A DNA stretch of 64,000 nucleotides. It comes from Streptomyces sp. ACA25 (lineage in GTDB: Bacteria > Actinomycetota > Actinomycetes > Streptomycetales > Streptomycetaceae). A program made the position numbers and the translations under genes. The notes below the pieces were generated by a model. The model was not told the DNA's origin. It did no database searches and saw nothing but the letters and a program-made list of their open reading frames with translations. Position 1 is the stretch's first letter; every line of letters starts with the position of its first letter. Where the stretch lies: NCBI RefSeq assembly GCF_028200735.1, contig NZ_JAQKPV010000006.1, forward strand, positions 1 to 64,000, given 5' to 3'. Of this stretch, positions 38,234 to 47,684 are shown in pieces.

Positions 38234-38725
38234 TCACGCCCCCTTGGAGCTCTTGCTGCGCGTCCTGGTGCCGCTGCGGGACTTCGAAGACGACGACTTC
38301 GGCCGTGACCGCTGTTTCGACGGCTGCTTTTCCGTCTCTTCCTCTTGCTCTTCCTCGTCGTCGTCGCTGCTGCCGGTCAGGGCGTCCTTCACTTTGCTTC
38401 CGGTGCTTTCCACTGCTTTTTTTGCGCCCTTCTTTCCTGCACTCTTCATTGCGCTTCCGCCGCTGAAGAGTTCGGGAACGGTGCGGCTGCGGGTGTCCGT
38501 CTCGAGGTCGAGCCGGTTGCATGCCTCGGCGAAACGTAGATAGGTGTCGACGCTGGCGATGACGATCCGTATATCGACCTTCAGGATCTCGATTCCCACC
38601 AGGGAGACCCTGAGGAAGACGTCGATGACCATGCCGCGATCGAGGATGATGTCGATGACGTCATAGAGCGTTCCCGCACGGGGGACACACGCGACATCGT
38701 CGGTGTACGTGGTCGTGGTGCTCAC
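38234..38725 (-). CDS. gvpA: Major gas vesicle shell protein GvpA with charged tail
   Basis: A 163-residue protein. The GvpA core covers about 18-75 (GTLYDVIDIILDRGMVIDV, then FLRVSLVGIEILKVDIRIVI). A tail of about 85 residues follows: Lys-rich, then DDDEEEQEEE, then Ser/Arg/Lys-rich to the end. Classical GvpA is about 70 residues, so the tail more than doubles it. GTG 38725 follows AGAGGAGA by about 7 nt, the best ribosome-binding site in the operon, as expected for the most abundant product. Confidence 0.93.
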   Translation of the reverse strand: MSTTTTYTDDVACVPRAGTLYDVIDIILDRGMVIDVFLRVSLVGIEILKVDIRIVIASVDTYLRFAEACNRLDLETDTRSRTVPELFSGGSAMKSAGKKGAKKAVESTGSKVKDALTGSSDDDEEEQEEETEKQPSKQRSRPKSSSSKSRSGTRTRSKSSKGA

Positions 38726-38761
38726 TGAGAATCTCCTCTGGGCTTGCCCGGTGAAGCGCCG

Positions 38762-39097
38762 TCAGTCGTCGGCCGAGTTGCGCCGGTATCGGCGAACGCG
38801 GCGGTACTGGAGAAGGTTTCCGTCGTCGTCGAGTTCGACCTCGTACGTGGCGAGCAGGCTGGTGGTATCGGGAATGCGCGGTACTTCCATGATGTCCACG
38901 CACACACGCCAGCCGTTCTCGGCCCGGTGTACGGCGGAAACGCCGTCAACGGAATGGGTGATCAGCTCTTCGAGTTGCTGGCCGGCATAGCGAGCGGCAT
39001 CGGCTGCTCCCCTTACCGGGGAACGGCGATGTGCTGTGCCACTGCCGGTTCTGGAAGCGGTCCGAGAGCGCTTTTCTCGCTGTTCTGCCATGGACAT
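38762..39097 (-). CDS. gvpO: Gas vesicle protein GvpO
   Basis: A 111-residue protein: a basic disordered N-terminus, then AADAARYAGQQLEELITHSV, GWRVCVDIMEVPRIPDTTSL and LATYEVELDDDGNLLQYRRV, the GvpO domain. It is the first gene of the operon. ATG 39097 or 39091 is preferred; upstream frame to 39256 lacks coding character. Ribosome-binding sequence is weak. The 257 nt up to the divergent nat gene should hold the operon promoter, but I see no convincing boxes. Confidence 0.9.
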   Translation of the reverse strand: MSMAEQREKRSRTASRTGSGTAHRRSPVRGAADAARYAGQQLEELITHSVDGVSAVHRAENGWRVCVDIMEVPRIPDTTSLLATYEVELDDDGNLLQYRRVRRYRRNSADD

Positions 39098-39354
39098 CAG
39101 TCTGGGCGGGAGATGTTTCCCCCGCCCGGAATGCTGGGCTGTCCGTGGAAGGGCGTGCGCTGTTCGGGTGGCACGCGCTCCCCTCCGGAGCGCACAACGT
39201 CCCTGAGCGTGCGACCTCTGATGAGCGGCAAGCGTGCCGGTCCGCCCGGCGAACACCGACCGGGGAACGGGTGCGGCTGCGGCCCTGGGCGCGCGGGTTC
39301 CGCGGCTGTTACCGTGCCGGTCGCGATGAGGGTCGGACGAGGGACAAGGGACCT

Positions 39355-40146
39355 ATGAACCAAGCACTCACAACCGCCTACCTCGAACGTCTCGGCATCA
39401 TCGGTCCAGTCCCGGCCGATGGCGCGACCCTGCGCGAGTTGCAGTACCGGCACCTGCTCACCGTGCCGTTCGAGAACCTGTCGATCCACTTGCGTGAGGA
39501 GATCGAGCTCGTGGGGAACGAGCTGGTCCGCAAGGTGGTGGAACGGCGGCGCGGCGGCTTCTGTTACGAGCTGAACGGCGCGTTCGCCACCCTGCTCACC
39601 GAGCTCGGGTACTCGGTGACGCTGCTGTCCGCCCGGGTCTTCCAGGAGGGAAGCCTCGGCGTGCCCTACGACCACCTCGTGCTGCGGGCGACGGCGGCCG
39701 ACGGATCGGGGTCCTGGCTCGCCGAGGTCGGATTCGGGGAGGCGTTCCTGCAACCGCTGCGCTGGGAAAGCCGGGCGGAGCAGCAGGACCCGGCCGGGGT
39801 TTTCCAGCTGGTCGAGGCGGAGTACGGCGACCTGGATCTGCTGCAGAACGGTGTGCCGCAGTACCGGCTGGACACCCGGCCCCGGGAGCTCGCCGAGTTC
39901 GAGCCCACCTGCTGGTACCACCGGACGTCACCGCGGTCCCACTTCACCCGCGGTCCCATGTGCACGCGGCTCACCGAGGAGGGACGGGTGACGCTTGCCG
40001 GCCGGAAGCTGAAGATCACCGAGGGTGGTGCGAAGCGCGAGACGGACCTGCCGGACGACAGTGCCGTACTCCGCGCCTATCAGGAGCACTTCGGTATTGA
40101 GCTCGACCAGGTGCCGGTGCCGCTGAGAGCAGACCGCCCGCGGTGA
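39355..40146 (+). CDS. nat: Arylamine N-acetyltransferase family protein
   Basis: A 263-residue protein of the NAT family, which transfers acetyl from acetyl-CoA to arylamines through a Cys-His-Asp triad. Seen: HLLTVPFENLSIHL, Cys70 in RRGGFCYELN and His107 in YDHLVL. Where the family has DVGFG, this protein has AEVGFG (Glu124), a conservative change of the third catalytic residue. It is divergent from gvpO and monocistronic. In actinomycetes NATs can also take part in ansamycin or cholesterol pathways, but no such genes are nearby. Confidence 0.92.
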   Translation: MNQALTTAYLERLGIIGPVPADGATLRELQYRHLLTVPFENLSIHLREEIELVGNELVRKVVERRRGGFCYELNGAFATLLTELGYSVTLLSARVFQEGSLGVPYDHLVLRATAADGSGSWLAEVGFGEAFLQPLRWESRAEQQDPAGVFQLVEAEYGDLDLLQNGVPQYRLDTRPRELAEFEPTCWYHRTSPRSHFTRGPMCTRLTEEGRVTLAGRKLKITEGGAKRETDLPDDSAVLRAYQEHFGIELDQVPVPLRADRPR

Positions 40147-40221
40147 CCGGCAGCGGCCCCGCGCGCCCACCCTCTCAGCTCTTCCGATCAGCCCGGTGGC
40201 CCTGAGCCGGACCGGGCCCGG

Positions 40222-40470
40222 TCAGTCGTTCTCGAGCCAGCCCTCGTACCGCTCGGCGAGGCCCCGCAGGGCTTCGCGGTCGTGCCGGGAGCGCGGATCC
40301 TCCAGAACCACCAGCCACTGTGCGTCCTCCGCGTCGTCCTCGCCGGCGAGAGCGTCCCGCACCGGCCGCGGCTCCTCGGGGAGGCCGAGACTCTCGGCGA
40401 GTTCTTCGGCGGCCTCCTCGGCCGCGTCGCGGTCGGGGAGCACCAGGATGTGTCGTCGTGCGTCGGTCAC
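40222..40470 (-). CDS. Small acidic conserved hypothetical protein
   Basis: An 82-residue protein: TDARRHILVLPDRDAAEEAA, ELAESLGLPEEPRPV, DDAEDAQWLVVLEDPRSRHD and a C-terminal ERYEGWLEND. The pattern suggests a single beta-alpha-beta domain. GTG 40470 is chosen because coding character starts there. It is divergent from holA and convergent with nat. Function unknown. Confidence 0.75.
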   Translation of the reverse strand: MTDARRHILVLPDRDAAEEAAEELAESLGLPEEPRPVRDALAGEDDAEDAQWLVVLEDPRSRHDREALRGLAERYEGWLEND

Positions 40471-40594
40471 CGGTCCATTGTCAGGGACGGTGCCGGGCGC
40501 ATCCCGGGCGGGAGGGCGCCCGGGACGCGCCGTCCGGCCGGCGGGGGACGTGGGGGCGGAGGGGGTGTCCGAGTGGCGTGGGATGCTGGGCGCG

Positions 40595-41581
40595 ATGGCT
40601 GGGAAGAAGAGCACCGACGATCCGCTGGCCCCGATCACGCTCGCCGTGGGGCAGGAAGAGCTGCTGCAGGACCGCGTCGTCCGGCAGACCGTGGCCGCCG
40701 CCAGGGCCGTCGACGCCGACACCGACGTGCGCGATCTGGCGCCCGGGGAGCTGCAGCCGGGCACGCTGGCCGAGCTGACCAGCCCGTCGCTGTTCGCGGA
40801 GCGCAAGGTGGTGGTGGTGCGGCAGGCCCAGGACCTTTCCGCGGACACCGTCAAGGATGTGAAGAAGTACTGTGCGGCACCGGCCGAGGAGATCACTCTG
40901 CTGCTGCTGCACGCCGGAGGCCCCAAGGGCAAAGGGCTGCTGGACGCCGCCCGCAAGGCGGGGGCCCGGGAGGTTCCCTGCGCGAAGCTGACCAAGCCCG
41001 CTGACCGGCTGGCCTTCGTCCGCAACGAGTTCCGGACGGCCGGCCGCAGCGCCACCCCGAACGCCTGCCAGGCGCTGGTGGACGCCCTCGGCAGTGATCT
41101 GCGGGAGCTGGCCTCGGCCTGCTCGCAGCTCGCCGCCGACGTGGACGGCACCATCGACGAGGCCGTCGTCGCGCGGTACTACACCGGCCGGGCCGAGGCC
41201 TCCAGCTTCGCGGTCGCCGACCACGCGGTGGAGGGCAACACCGCGGGTGCCCTGGAGGCCCTGCGCTGGTCGCTGTCCACCGGGGTCGCGCCGGTGCTCA
41301 TCAGCAGTGCGCTCGCCCAGGGCGTGCGGGCGATCGGCAAGCTGGCCTCCGCGCCGTCCGGGATGCGTCCCGCCGACCTGGCACGCGAGCTGGGGATGCC
41401 GCCGTGGAAGATCGACCGGGTGCGGCGGCAACTGCGCGGCTGGTCGGCGGACGGAGTGGCGGTGGCCATCCGCGCCGTTGCCGAGGCGGACGGAGCGGTG
41501 AAGGGCGGCGGCAGCGATCCGGCGTACGCCCTGGAGAAGGCGGTCGTCACCATCGCCGGGGCCGCCCGGTCACGCCGCTAG
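40595..41581 (+). CDS. holA: DNA polymerase III delta subunit
   Basis: A 328-residue protein starting MAGKKSTDDPLAPITLAVGQ. The delta subunit opens the beta clamp in the clamp loader. Seen: ELTSPSLFAERKVVVVRQAQ, RWSLSTGVAPVLISSALAQG and the C-terminal LGMPPWKIDRVRRQLRGWS, which identify HolA. ATG 40583 is an in-frame alternative. It is convergent with rpsT, with a strong hairpin between. Confidence 0.95.
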   Translation: MAGKKSTDDPLAPITLAVGQEELLQDRVVRQTVAAARAVDADTDVRDLAPGELQPGTLAELTSPSLFAERKVVVVRQAQDLSADTVKDVKKYCAAPAEEITLLLLHAGGPKGKGLLDAARKAGAREVPCAKLTKPADRLAFVRNEFRTAGRSATPNACQALVDALGSDLRELASACSQLAADVDGTIDEAVVARYYTGRAEASSFAVADHAVEGNTAGALEALRWSLSTGVAPVLISSALAQGVRAIGKLASAPSGMRPADLARELGMPPWKIDRVRRQLRGWSADGVAVAIRAVAEADGAVKGGGSDPAYALEKAVVTIAGAARSRR

Positions 41582-41612
41582 CACTCGCGCCCACCCCCGC
41601 CGGTACGGCGGA

Positions 41613-41651
41613 AAGGCCCCGGGCGCTCTGGGGAGAGCGGCCCGGGGCCTT
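41613..41651. terminator. Bidirectional terminator between holA and rpsT
   Basis: AAGGCCCCGGGC (41613-41624) pairs perfectly with GCCCGGGGCCTT (41640-41651). Inside, GCTCT (41625-41629) pairs with AGAGC (41634-41638) around a GGGG loop. One bulged G separates the two stems. The rest of the gap to rpsT shows nothing else. Confidence 0.8.
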
Positions 41652-41774
41652 CCGTGTCGTGCGTGCTACGAGGCACCGCACCCACGTGGCGAACGTCGGA
41701 CGCGTGCGGTGCGCGGGTCACCGGCCGGAGCGGAGAGAGGGGCCGCTGGGTCCGGGCGGTGGGAGGTGATCGGG

Positions 41775-42041
41775 TCAGCCCTTGAGGGCGGCGACCTGTG
41801 CGTCGAGCGACGACTTCTTGTTGGCGGCGTTGTTCTTGTGCAGCACGCCCTTGCTGACCGCCTTGTCGAGCTTGCGGGCAGCCGTGCGGGTGGCCTCGGT
41901 GGCCTGCTCGACGTCGCCACCGGCCACGGCCTCGCGGGCCTTGCGGACGGCGGTCTTCAGCTCGGACTTGACCGCCTTGTTGCGCAGACGGGCCTTCTCA
42001 TTGGTCTTGTTCCGCTTGACCTGGGACTTGATGTTCGCCAC
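41775..42041 (-). CDS. rpsT: 30S ribosomal protein S20
   Basis: An 88-residue protein: [34 protein letters not shown] and [19 protein letters not shown], standard for bS20. It binds 16S rRNA. Single-gene transcript divergent from lepA, the usual actinobacterial arrangement. Confidence 0.98.
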   Translation of the reverse strand: MANIKSQVKRNKTNEKARLRNKAVKSELKTAVRKAREAVAGGDVEQATEATRTAARKLDKAVSKGVLHKNNAANKKSSLDAQVAALKG

Positions 42042-42217
42042 GAAATGAGCCTTTGCAGGTTCGATTGCCTCTGAAAGATGCCTCCGCGAGCGCAGAAGGC
42101 ACAGTGGACCAGCTTACCAGTGGTGAGCGTCGCCCTCCCCATCGGGGAGTCGGGCGCCGCGCATGGGAGCATGGGACCGACGTATCGATACGAGCCATCC
42201 ACCCGACAGGATCTTGC

Positions 42218-44077
42218 GTGCCCGCGACCCTTTCGAACGCGCCGGAGCCGAGCCGCACCGACCCGGCAGTGATCCGGAATTTCTGCATCATCGCGCACAT
42301 CGACCACGGCAAGTCGACACTTGCCGACCGCATGCTTCAGCTCACCGGAGTGGTCGAGCAACGACAGATGCGCGCCCAGTACCTCGATCGCATGGACATC
42401 GAGCGGGAACGCGGCATCACGATCAAGTCGCAGGCCGTGCGCATGCCCTGGGACCAGTCAGGCACCTCGCACATCCTGAACATGATCGACACCCCCGGTC
42501 ACGTGGACTTCACCTACGAGGTCTCCCGGTCCCTGGCCGCCTGCGAGGGCTGTGTGCTGCTCGTCGACGCGGCGCAGGGCATCGAGGCACAGACGCTCGC
42601 CAACCTCTATCTCGCGATGGAGAACGAGCTCACCATCATCCCGGTGCTCAACAAGATCGACCTGCCGGCGGCCCAGCCGGAGAAGTTCGCCGCCGAACTG
42701 GCACACCTGATCGGCTGCGACCCCTCGGAGGTCCTGAAGGTCTCCGCCAAGACCGGCGAGGGCGTGGAGGAGTTGCTGGACGAGGTCGTCCGGCAGGTCC
42801 CGCCGCCGGTCGGGAAGGCCGACGCACCGGCCCGCGCCATGATCTTCGACTCGGTGTACGACTCCTACCGTGGCGTCGTGACCTACGTGAAGGTGGTCGA
42901 CGGCAAGCTCGGCAAACGTGAGCGCATCCAGATGATGTCCACCGGTGCCACCCACGAGCTGCTGGAGATCGGGGCCAGCTGCCCGGAGATGACCCCCTCC
43001 GACGGGCTGGCCGTCGGCGAGGTCGGCTATCTGATCACCGGGGTGAAGGACGTCCGCCAGTCCAAGGTGGGGGACACCATCACCTCGCTGAAGCACGGTG
43101 CCACCGAGGCACTGGGCGGCTACAAGGACCCCAGGCCCATGGTGTTCTCCGGGCTCTATCCCCTGGACGGCTCGGACTACCCGGACCTGCGGGACGCCCT
43201 GGACAAGCTCCTCCTCAACGACGCAGCGCTGGTCTACGAGCCGGAGACCTCCGCGGCCCTGGGCTTCGGCTTCCGGGTCGGCTTCCTCGGCCTCCTGCAC
43301 CTGGAGGTCGTCCGGGAGCGGCTGGAGCGGGAGTTCAACCTCGATCTCATCGCCACCGCACCGAACGTCGTCTACAACGTGACGATGGAGGACGGCACCG
43401 AGCACGTCGTCACCAACCCCAGCGAGTTCCCCACCGGCAAGATCGACGAAGTGCGTGAGCCGGTGGTACGGGCCACGCTGCTCGCCCCCAGCGAGTTCAT
43501 CGGCGCGATCATGGAGCTGTGCCAGAACCGCCGCGGCTCCCTGCAGGGCATGGACTACCTGTCCGAGGAACGCGTGGAGCTGCGCTACACGCTGCCCCTG
43601 GCGGAAATCGTCTTCGACTTCTTCGACGTCCTGAAGTCCAAGACCCGCGGCTACGCCTCGCTCGACTACGAGCCGACCGGCGAACAGGCCGACGACCTGG
43701 TGAAGGTCGACATCCTGCTGCACGGCGACCAGGTGGACGCCTTCTCCGCCATCGTGCACAAGGACAAGGCCTACGCCTACGGCGTCCGCATGGCCGGCAA
43801 GCTGCGCGACCTGATCCCGCGGCAGCAGTTCGAGGTGCCCATCCAGGCTGCCATCGGTGCCCGCGTCATTGCCCGGGAGACGGTCCGGGCCATCCGTAAG
43901 GATGTGCTGTCCAAGTGCTACGGCGGCGACATCTCCCGTAAGCGGAAGCTCCTGGAGAAGCAGAAGGAGGGCAAGAAGCGGATGAAGGTCGTGGGGCGCG
44001 TAGAGGTCCCCCAGGAGGCGTTCATCGCAGCCCTGTCCTCCGATGCGGAGGTCAAGGACAGCAAGAGCAAGAAATAG
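42218..44077 (+). CDS. lepA: Elongation factor 4 (LepA)
   Basis: A 619-residue translational GTPase that back-translocates or remodels stalled ribosomes. G1 is IAHIDHGKS, then [22 protein letters not shown] (G3) and NKIDLP (G4). The C-terminal domain unique to LepA is present ([20 protein letters not shown]). GTG 42218 follows AGGA by 6 nt; in-frame upstream codons run into the divergent rpsT promoter. Confidence 0.98.
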   Translation: MPATLSNAPEPSRTDPAVIRNFCIIAHIDHGKSTLADRMLQLTGVVEQRQMRAQYLDRMDIERERGITIKSQAVRMPWDQSGTSHILNMIDTPGHVDFTYEVSRSLAACEGCVLLVDAAQGIEAQTLANLYLAMENELTIIPVLNKIDLPAAQPEKFAAELAHLIGCDPSEVLKVSAKTGEGVEELLDEVVRQVPPPVGKADAPARAMIFDSVYDSYRGVVTYVKVVDGKLGKRERIQMMSTGATHELLEIGASCPEMTPSDGLAVGEVGYLITGVKDVRQSKVGDTITSLKHGATEALGGYKDPRPMVFSGLYPLDGSDYPDLRDALDKLLLNDAALVYEPETSAALGFGFRVGFLGLLHLEVVRERLEREFNLDLIATAPNVVYNVTMEDGTEHVVTNPSEFPTGKIDEVREPVVRATLLAPSEFIGAIMELCQNRRGSLQGMDYLSEERVELRYTLPLAEIVFDFFDVLKSKTRGYASLDYEPTGEQADDLVKVDILLHGDQVDAFSAIVHKDKAYAYGVRMAGKLRDLIPRQQFEVPIQAAIGARVIARETVRAIRKDVLSKCYGGDISRKRKLLEKQKEGKKRMKVVGRVEVPQEAFIAALSSDAEVKDSKSKK

Positions 44078-44082
44078 CCCCT

Positions 44083-44116
44083 GTACGTCTGCACAGCCCG
44101 GGCTGTGCAGACGTAC
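44083..44116. terminator. Perfect 34-bp palindrome after lepA
   Basis: GTACGTCTGCACAGCCC (44083-44099) and its exact inverse GGGCTGTGCAGACGTAC (44100-44116) abut with no spacer, starting 6 nt after the lepA stop. As RNA it forms a long hairpin with a minimal loop and no T tract. Most likely the lepA terminator; it would also extrude as a cruciform. Confidence 0.75.
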
Positions 44117-44341
44117 CGCTCGGCGGGTGTACCGGCCATTCCCCCGAACGGGCCCCCCGGGGGAATCCGTTCCGCCCGGCGTTTCCCCCGGTCGGGGGAA
44201 TGCTCGGAGGGGCGATTCCGCTGCCCCGGGGTGCCCCGCCGACCTGGGCGGACCCGTCCGGAAGGGCCCTGGCGGGCTGCGCTCCGGGCACAGCCTCATA
44301 TCGACCCAGCTTCGGACCCTTTCCTGGGCGGCTCCCGCCCT

Positions 44342-44378
44342 CTAGTCTGAGCGCTCCACTCGAGAGTTACTCGTGAGT
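44342..44378 (+). promoter_or_regulatory. Promoter and tandem operator of the acyl-CoA ligase gene
   Basis: A -10-like TAGTCT lies at 44342-44347. Just downstream are two 10-bp palindromes of the form ACTC-NN-GAGT: ACTCGAGAGT (44358-44367) and ACTCGTGAGT (44369-44378). Their centres are 11 bp apart, one helical turn, suggesting cooperative binding of a dimeric repressor, possibly TetR-type. They lie 36-56 nt before the start codon. Confidence 0.6.
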
Positions 44379-44413
44379 CACCCCCGTGTGCAGTGCGGGA
44401 CCCGGAGGAAGTC

Positions 44414-46288
44414 GTGAGCGATATGCAGAGCCAGATCGAGAACCGTCCGCCGTCCGTGGCGCATCTCTTTCTGGATCGGGTCGAGGCCACCCCCGACAAG
44501 GAGGCGTATCGATACCCGGTGCCGTCCGCCGCGGGCGGGCCCGACGACTGGCGCACTTACAGCTGGCGGGAAGTCGCGGAACGGGTGTACGCGATCGCGG
44601 CGGGGCTGATGTCGCTGGGCGTGCGGCCCGAGGACCGGGTCGCCATCGCCTCCATGACCCGGGTCGACTGGATTCTGGCGGACTTCGGCATCCTGTGCGC
44701 CGGTGGTGCCACCACCACGGTGTACCCGCAGACCAACGCCGAGGAGACGGCGTACATCCTGAAGGACTCCGGCAGCCGGGTGCTGTTCGCCGAGGACGCC
44801 GCCCAGCTGGCCAAGGCCCGGGCGCGCCGCGCGGAGCTGCCCGACCTCGCCCACGTGGTCGTGATGGAGGCCGAGGACGCGGTAGCCGAGGACGGGGACC
44901 CCGACGGCTGGGTGCTCTCGCTGGCCGACCTCGCCGAGAAGGGCGGGGCCTACCTGAAGCAGCACCCGGACAGTGTCAAGGACGCTGTCGCGGCGCTGCG
45001 GTCCGACCAGCTCGCCACGCTCATCTACACCTCGGGCACCACCGGGCGTCCCAAGGGCGTGCGGCTGCAGCACGACTGCTGGTCGTACCTGGGGCACGCC
45101 ATGTCGGCGATCGACCTGGTGCAGGAGGACGACCTCCAGTACCTGTGGCTGCCGCTCGCCCACGTGTTCGGTAAGGCGCTGCTCGCTGGGCAGGTGAAGA
45201 TCGGGCACCCCACCGCCGTGGACGGCCGGGTCGACAAGATCATCGAGAACCTGCCGGTGGTCCAGCCGACCTTCATGGCCTCCGTGCCGCGCATCTTCGA
45301 GAAGGTCTACAACGGCGCGGCGAACAAGGCCAAGGAAGCGGGCGGCGCCAAGTACAAGATCTTCCTGTGGGCCGCCGAGGTGGCCAAGGAGTACGGCCGG
45401 GTCACCCAGGAGAACCAGCGCCGCACCGGCACCCGCACCGCGCCGTTCGGGCTGCGGGTCAAGCACGGGATCGCCGACAAGCTGGTCTACAGCAAGCTGC
45501 GGGAGCGGTTCGGCGGCCGGATGCGCGGCTGCGTCTCCGGTTCGGCGGCGCTGTCCCCGGAGATCGGGTTCTTCTTCGCCGGCGCGGGCATCCACGTCCT
45601 GGAGGGCTACGGTCTCACCGAGACCAGCGCCGCCAACTTCGTCAACCCGTCGGACGCCTACCGGACCGGCACGGTCGGCAAGGCGATGCCCGGTCTGGAA
45701 GTACGCGTCGCCGAGGACGGCGAGATCCTCCTGCGCGGCCCGAGCGTGATGGAGGGCTACCACGGGCTCCCGGAGAAGACCGCAGAGGTGCTGGAGCCCG
45801 ACGGCTGGTTCCACACCGGCGACATCGGTGAGCTGTCGGAGGACGGCTATCTGCGCATCACCGACCGCAAGAAGGACCTGTTCAAGACCTCCGGTGGCAA
45901 GTACATCGCCCCGACGGAGATCGAGGGCCGGTTCAAGGCCGTCTGCCCGTTCGTGTCGAACATCCTGGTGATCGGCGCCGACCGGAACTTCTGCTCCGCG
46001 CTCATCGCCCTGGACGAGATCGCGATCATGGCCTGGGCCGACGAGAACGGTCTCGGCGGCAAGAGCTACGAGGAGGTTGTGGGCGACGAGCGGACCCGTG
46101 AGCTGATCGACGGCTTCGTCCAGCGGGCCAACAGCGACCTGCAGCGCTGGCAGACGATCAAGCAGTTCCGGCTGCTGCCCCGGGACCTCGACGTCGAGCA
46201 CGGCGAGCTGACCCCGAGCCTGAAGCTGAAGCGGCCGGTCGTGGAGAAGCAGTACCAGCACCTGGTCGAGGAGATGTACACCTCCTGA
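44414..46288 (+). CDS. Long-chain fatty-acid--CoA ligase (AMP-forming)
   Basis: A 624-residue enzyme activating long-chain fatty acids to acyl-CoA via acyl-adenylate. The ATP motif is LIYTSGTTGRPKGV, followed by GYGLTETSA, then GWFHTGDIGELSEDGYLRIT and DRKKDLFKTSGGKYIAP. GTG 44414 is chosen because GGAGGAA lies 5 nt upstream; GTG 44393 is less likely. It is probably repressed through the tandem palindromes upstream. Confidence 0.94.
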   Translation: MSDMQSQIENRPPSVAHLFLDRVEATPDKEAYRYPVPSAAGGPDDWRTYSWREVAERVYAIAAGLMSLGVRPEDRVAIASMTRVDWILADFGILCAGGATTTVYPQTNAEETAYILKDSGSRVLFAEDAAQLAKARARRAELPDLAHVVVMEAEDAVAEDGDPDGWVLSLADLAEKGGAYLKQHPDSVKDAVAALRSDQLATLIYTSGTTGRPKGVRLQHDCWSYLGHAMSAIDLVQEDDLQYLWLPLAHVFGKALLAGQVKIGHPTAVDGRVDKIIENLPVVQPTFMASVPRIFEKVYNGAANKAKEAGGAKYKIFLWAAEVAKEYGRVTQENQRRTGTRTAPFGLRVKHGIADKLVYSKLRERFGGRMRGCVSGSAALSPEIGFFFAGAGIHVLEGYGLTETSAANFVNPSDAYRTGTVGKAMPGLEVRVAEDGEILLRGPSVMEGYHGLPEKTAEVLEPDGWFHTGDIGELSEDGYLRITDRKKDLFKTSGGKYIAPTEIEGRFKAVCPFVSNILVIGADRNFCSALIALDEIAIMAWADENGLGGKSYEEVVGDERTRELIDGFVQRANSDLQRWQTIKQFRLLPRDLDVEHGELTPSLKLKRPVVEKQYQHLVEEMYTS

Positions 46289-46384
46289 CCCGGCGGCCGT
46301 GGTGACCCGGTGCCCCGGCGGTACGCCGCCGGGGCCGGGGCATCCCGGCCCGGGCCGCACGGGAGGCGCCCCGGTGGGACCCGG

Positions 46385-47617
46385 TCAGTCCACCAGGTCC
46401 CGGGCCACCGCGTCCGCCAGCAGCCGGCCCTCCAGAGTGAGGGCGGCCCGCCCACGGCGGTGCGCGTCGGTCCGCAGCAGCCCGGCTTCCCGGGCCCGCT
46501 CCGCGGCGCGCAGACCGGCCGGGGCGAGGAGCGACAGCTCACAGCCCTCCGTCAGCCGCAGCTCCAGCAGGATCCGCTCCACCCGGCGGTCTTCGGGGGA
46601 GAGGATCTCGCGTCCGGCGCCCGGGGAGCGGCCCTCCGCCAGCGCCTGCGCGTAGGCGCCGGGATGCTTGACGTTCCACCAGCGCACGCCGCCGACATGG
46701 CTGTGGGCCCCCGGTCCGGCTCCCCACCAGTCCGCACCGGTCCAGTACAGCTCGTTGTGCCGGCAGCGGCCGGCAGCCGAGGAAGCCCAGTTCGACACCT
46801 CGTACCAGTGGAACCCGGCCGCGGTGAGCGCCTCCTCGGCGATCAGGTAACGATCGGCGTGCACATCGTCGTCCGTCATCTCCACCTCACCGCGCCGTAC
46901 CTGCTGGGCGAGCCGGGTGCCGTCCTCCACGATGAGGGAGTAGGCCGAGACGTGGTCGGCACCGGTGCCGAGCGCCGCCTCCAGGGAGGCCCGCCAGTCG
47001 TCGTCGGTCTCGCCCGGGGTGCCGTAGATCAGGTCCAGGTTCACGTGCGCGAAGCCCGCTTCCCGGGCCTGCGCCACCCGCAGCTCGGGACTGCCCGGGG
47101 CATGGGTGCGCTCCAGCACCCGCAGCACGTGCGGGCGGGCACTCTGCATGCCGAAGGAGACCCGGTTGAAGCCGGCCGCGCGGAGCTCGCCGAGGGAGCG
47201 CGGGCCGACCGAGTCCGGGTTCGCCTCGGTGGTGATCTCCGCGTCGGCGGTGAGGCCGAACTCCGTGCGCACCGCCGCGAGCATCCGGCCGAGATCGGCG
47301 GCCGGCAGCAGGGTGGGGGTGCCGCCGCCGACGAACACCGTCGACACCGGGCGCGGGTCGTCCCCCAGCACCTTGCGGGCCAGCCGCACTTCGTCGGTGA
47401 GCAGGCCGGCGTAGTTCTCCCGGGAGGCTGCCGCGCCCCCCGAGCCCCGCAGCTCGCTCGCCGTGTACGTGTTGAAGTCGCAGTACCCGCAGCGGGTGGC
47501 GCAGTACGGGACGTGCAGGTAGAAGGCGAGCGGGCGGTGCGCGGCGCCGTCGAGGGCCGTGGACGGCAGGGAGCCGTCCTCGGGGACGGGATCGCCGTCG
47601 GGGAGTGCGGAGGGCAT
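46385..47617 (-). CDS. hemW: Radical SAM heme chaperone HemW
   Basis: A protein of about 410 residues resembling oxygen-independent coproporphyrinogen oxidase. The radical-SAM cysteines are CATRCGYC in HVPYCATRCGYCDFNTYT, followed by FVGGGTPTLLPAADL and VNLDLIYGTPGETDDDW. In actinobacteria this family, often called HemN, acts as a heme chaperone. ATG 47617 (MPSALPDGD) or 47626. It is cooriented with the DUF3097 gene. Confidence 0.9.
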   Translation of the reverse strand: MPSALPDGDPVPEDGSLPSTALDGAAHRPLAFYLHVPYCATRCGYCDFNTYTASELRGSGGAAASRENYAGLLTDEVRLARKVLGDDPRPVSTVFVGGGTPTLLPAADLGRMLAAVRTEFGLTADAEITTEANPDSVGPRSLGELRAAGFNRVSFGMQSARPHVLRVLERTHAPGSPELRVAQAREAGFAHVNLDLIYGTPGETDDDWRASLEAALGTGADHVSAYSLIVEDGTRLAQQVRRGEVEMTDDDVHADRYLIAEEALTAAGFHWYEVSNWASSAAGRCRHNELYWTGADWWGAGPGAHSHVGGVRWWNVKHPGAYAQALAEGRSPGAGREILSPEDRRVERILLELRLTEGCELSLLAPAGLRAAERAREAGLLRTDAHRRGRAALTLEGRLLADAVARDLVD

Positions 47618-47684
47618 GGGAACCATTGTCCTACGGATGCCGCCGGTACCTACCCGGCAGCCGGTGCCGGGCGCGGTGATCAGG

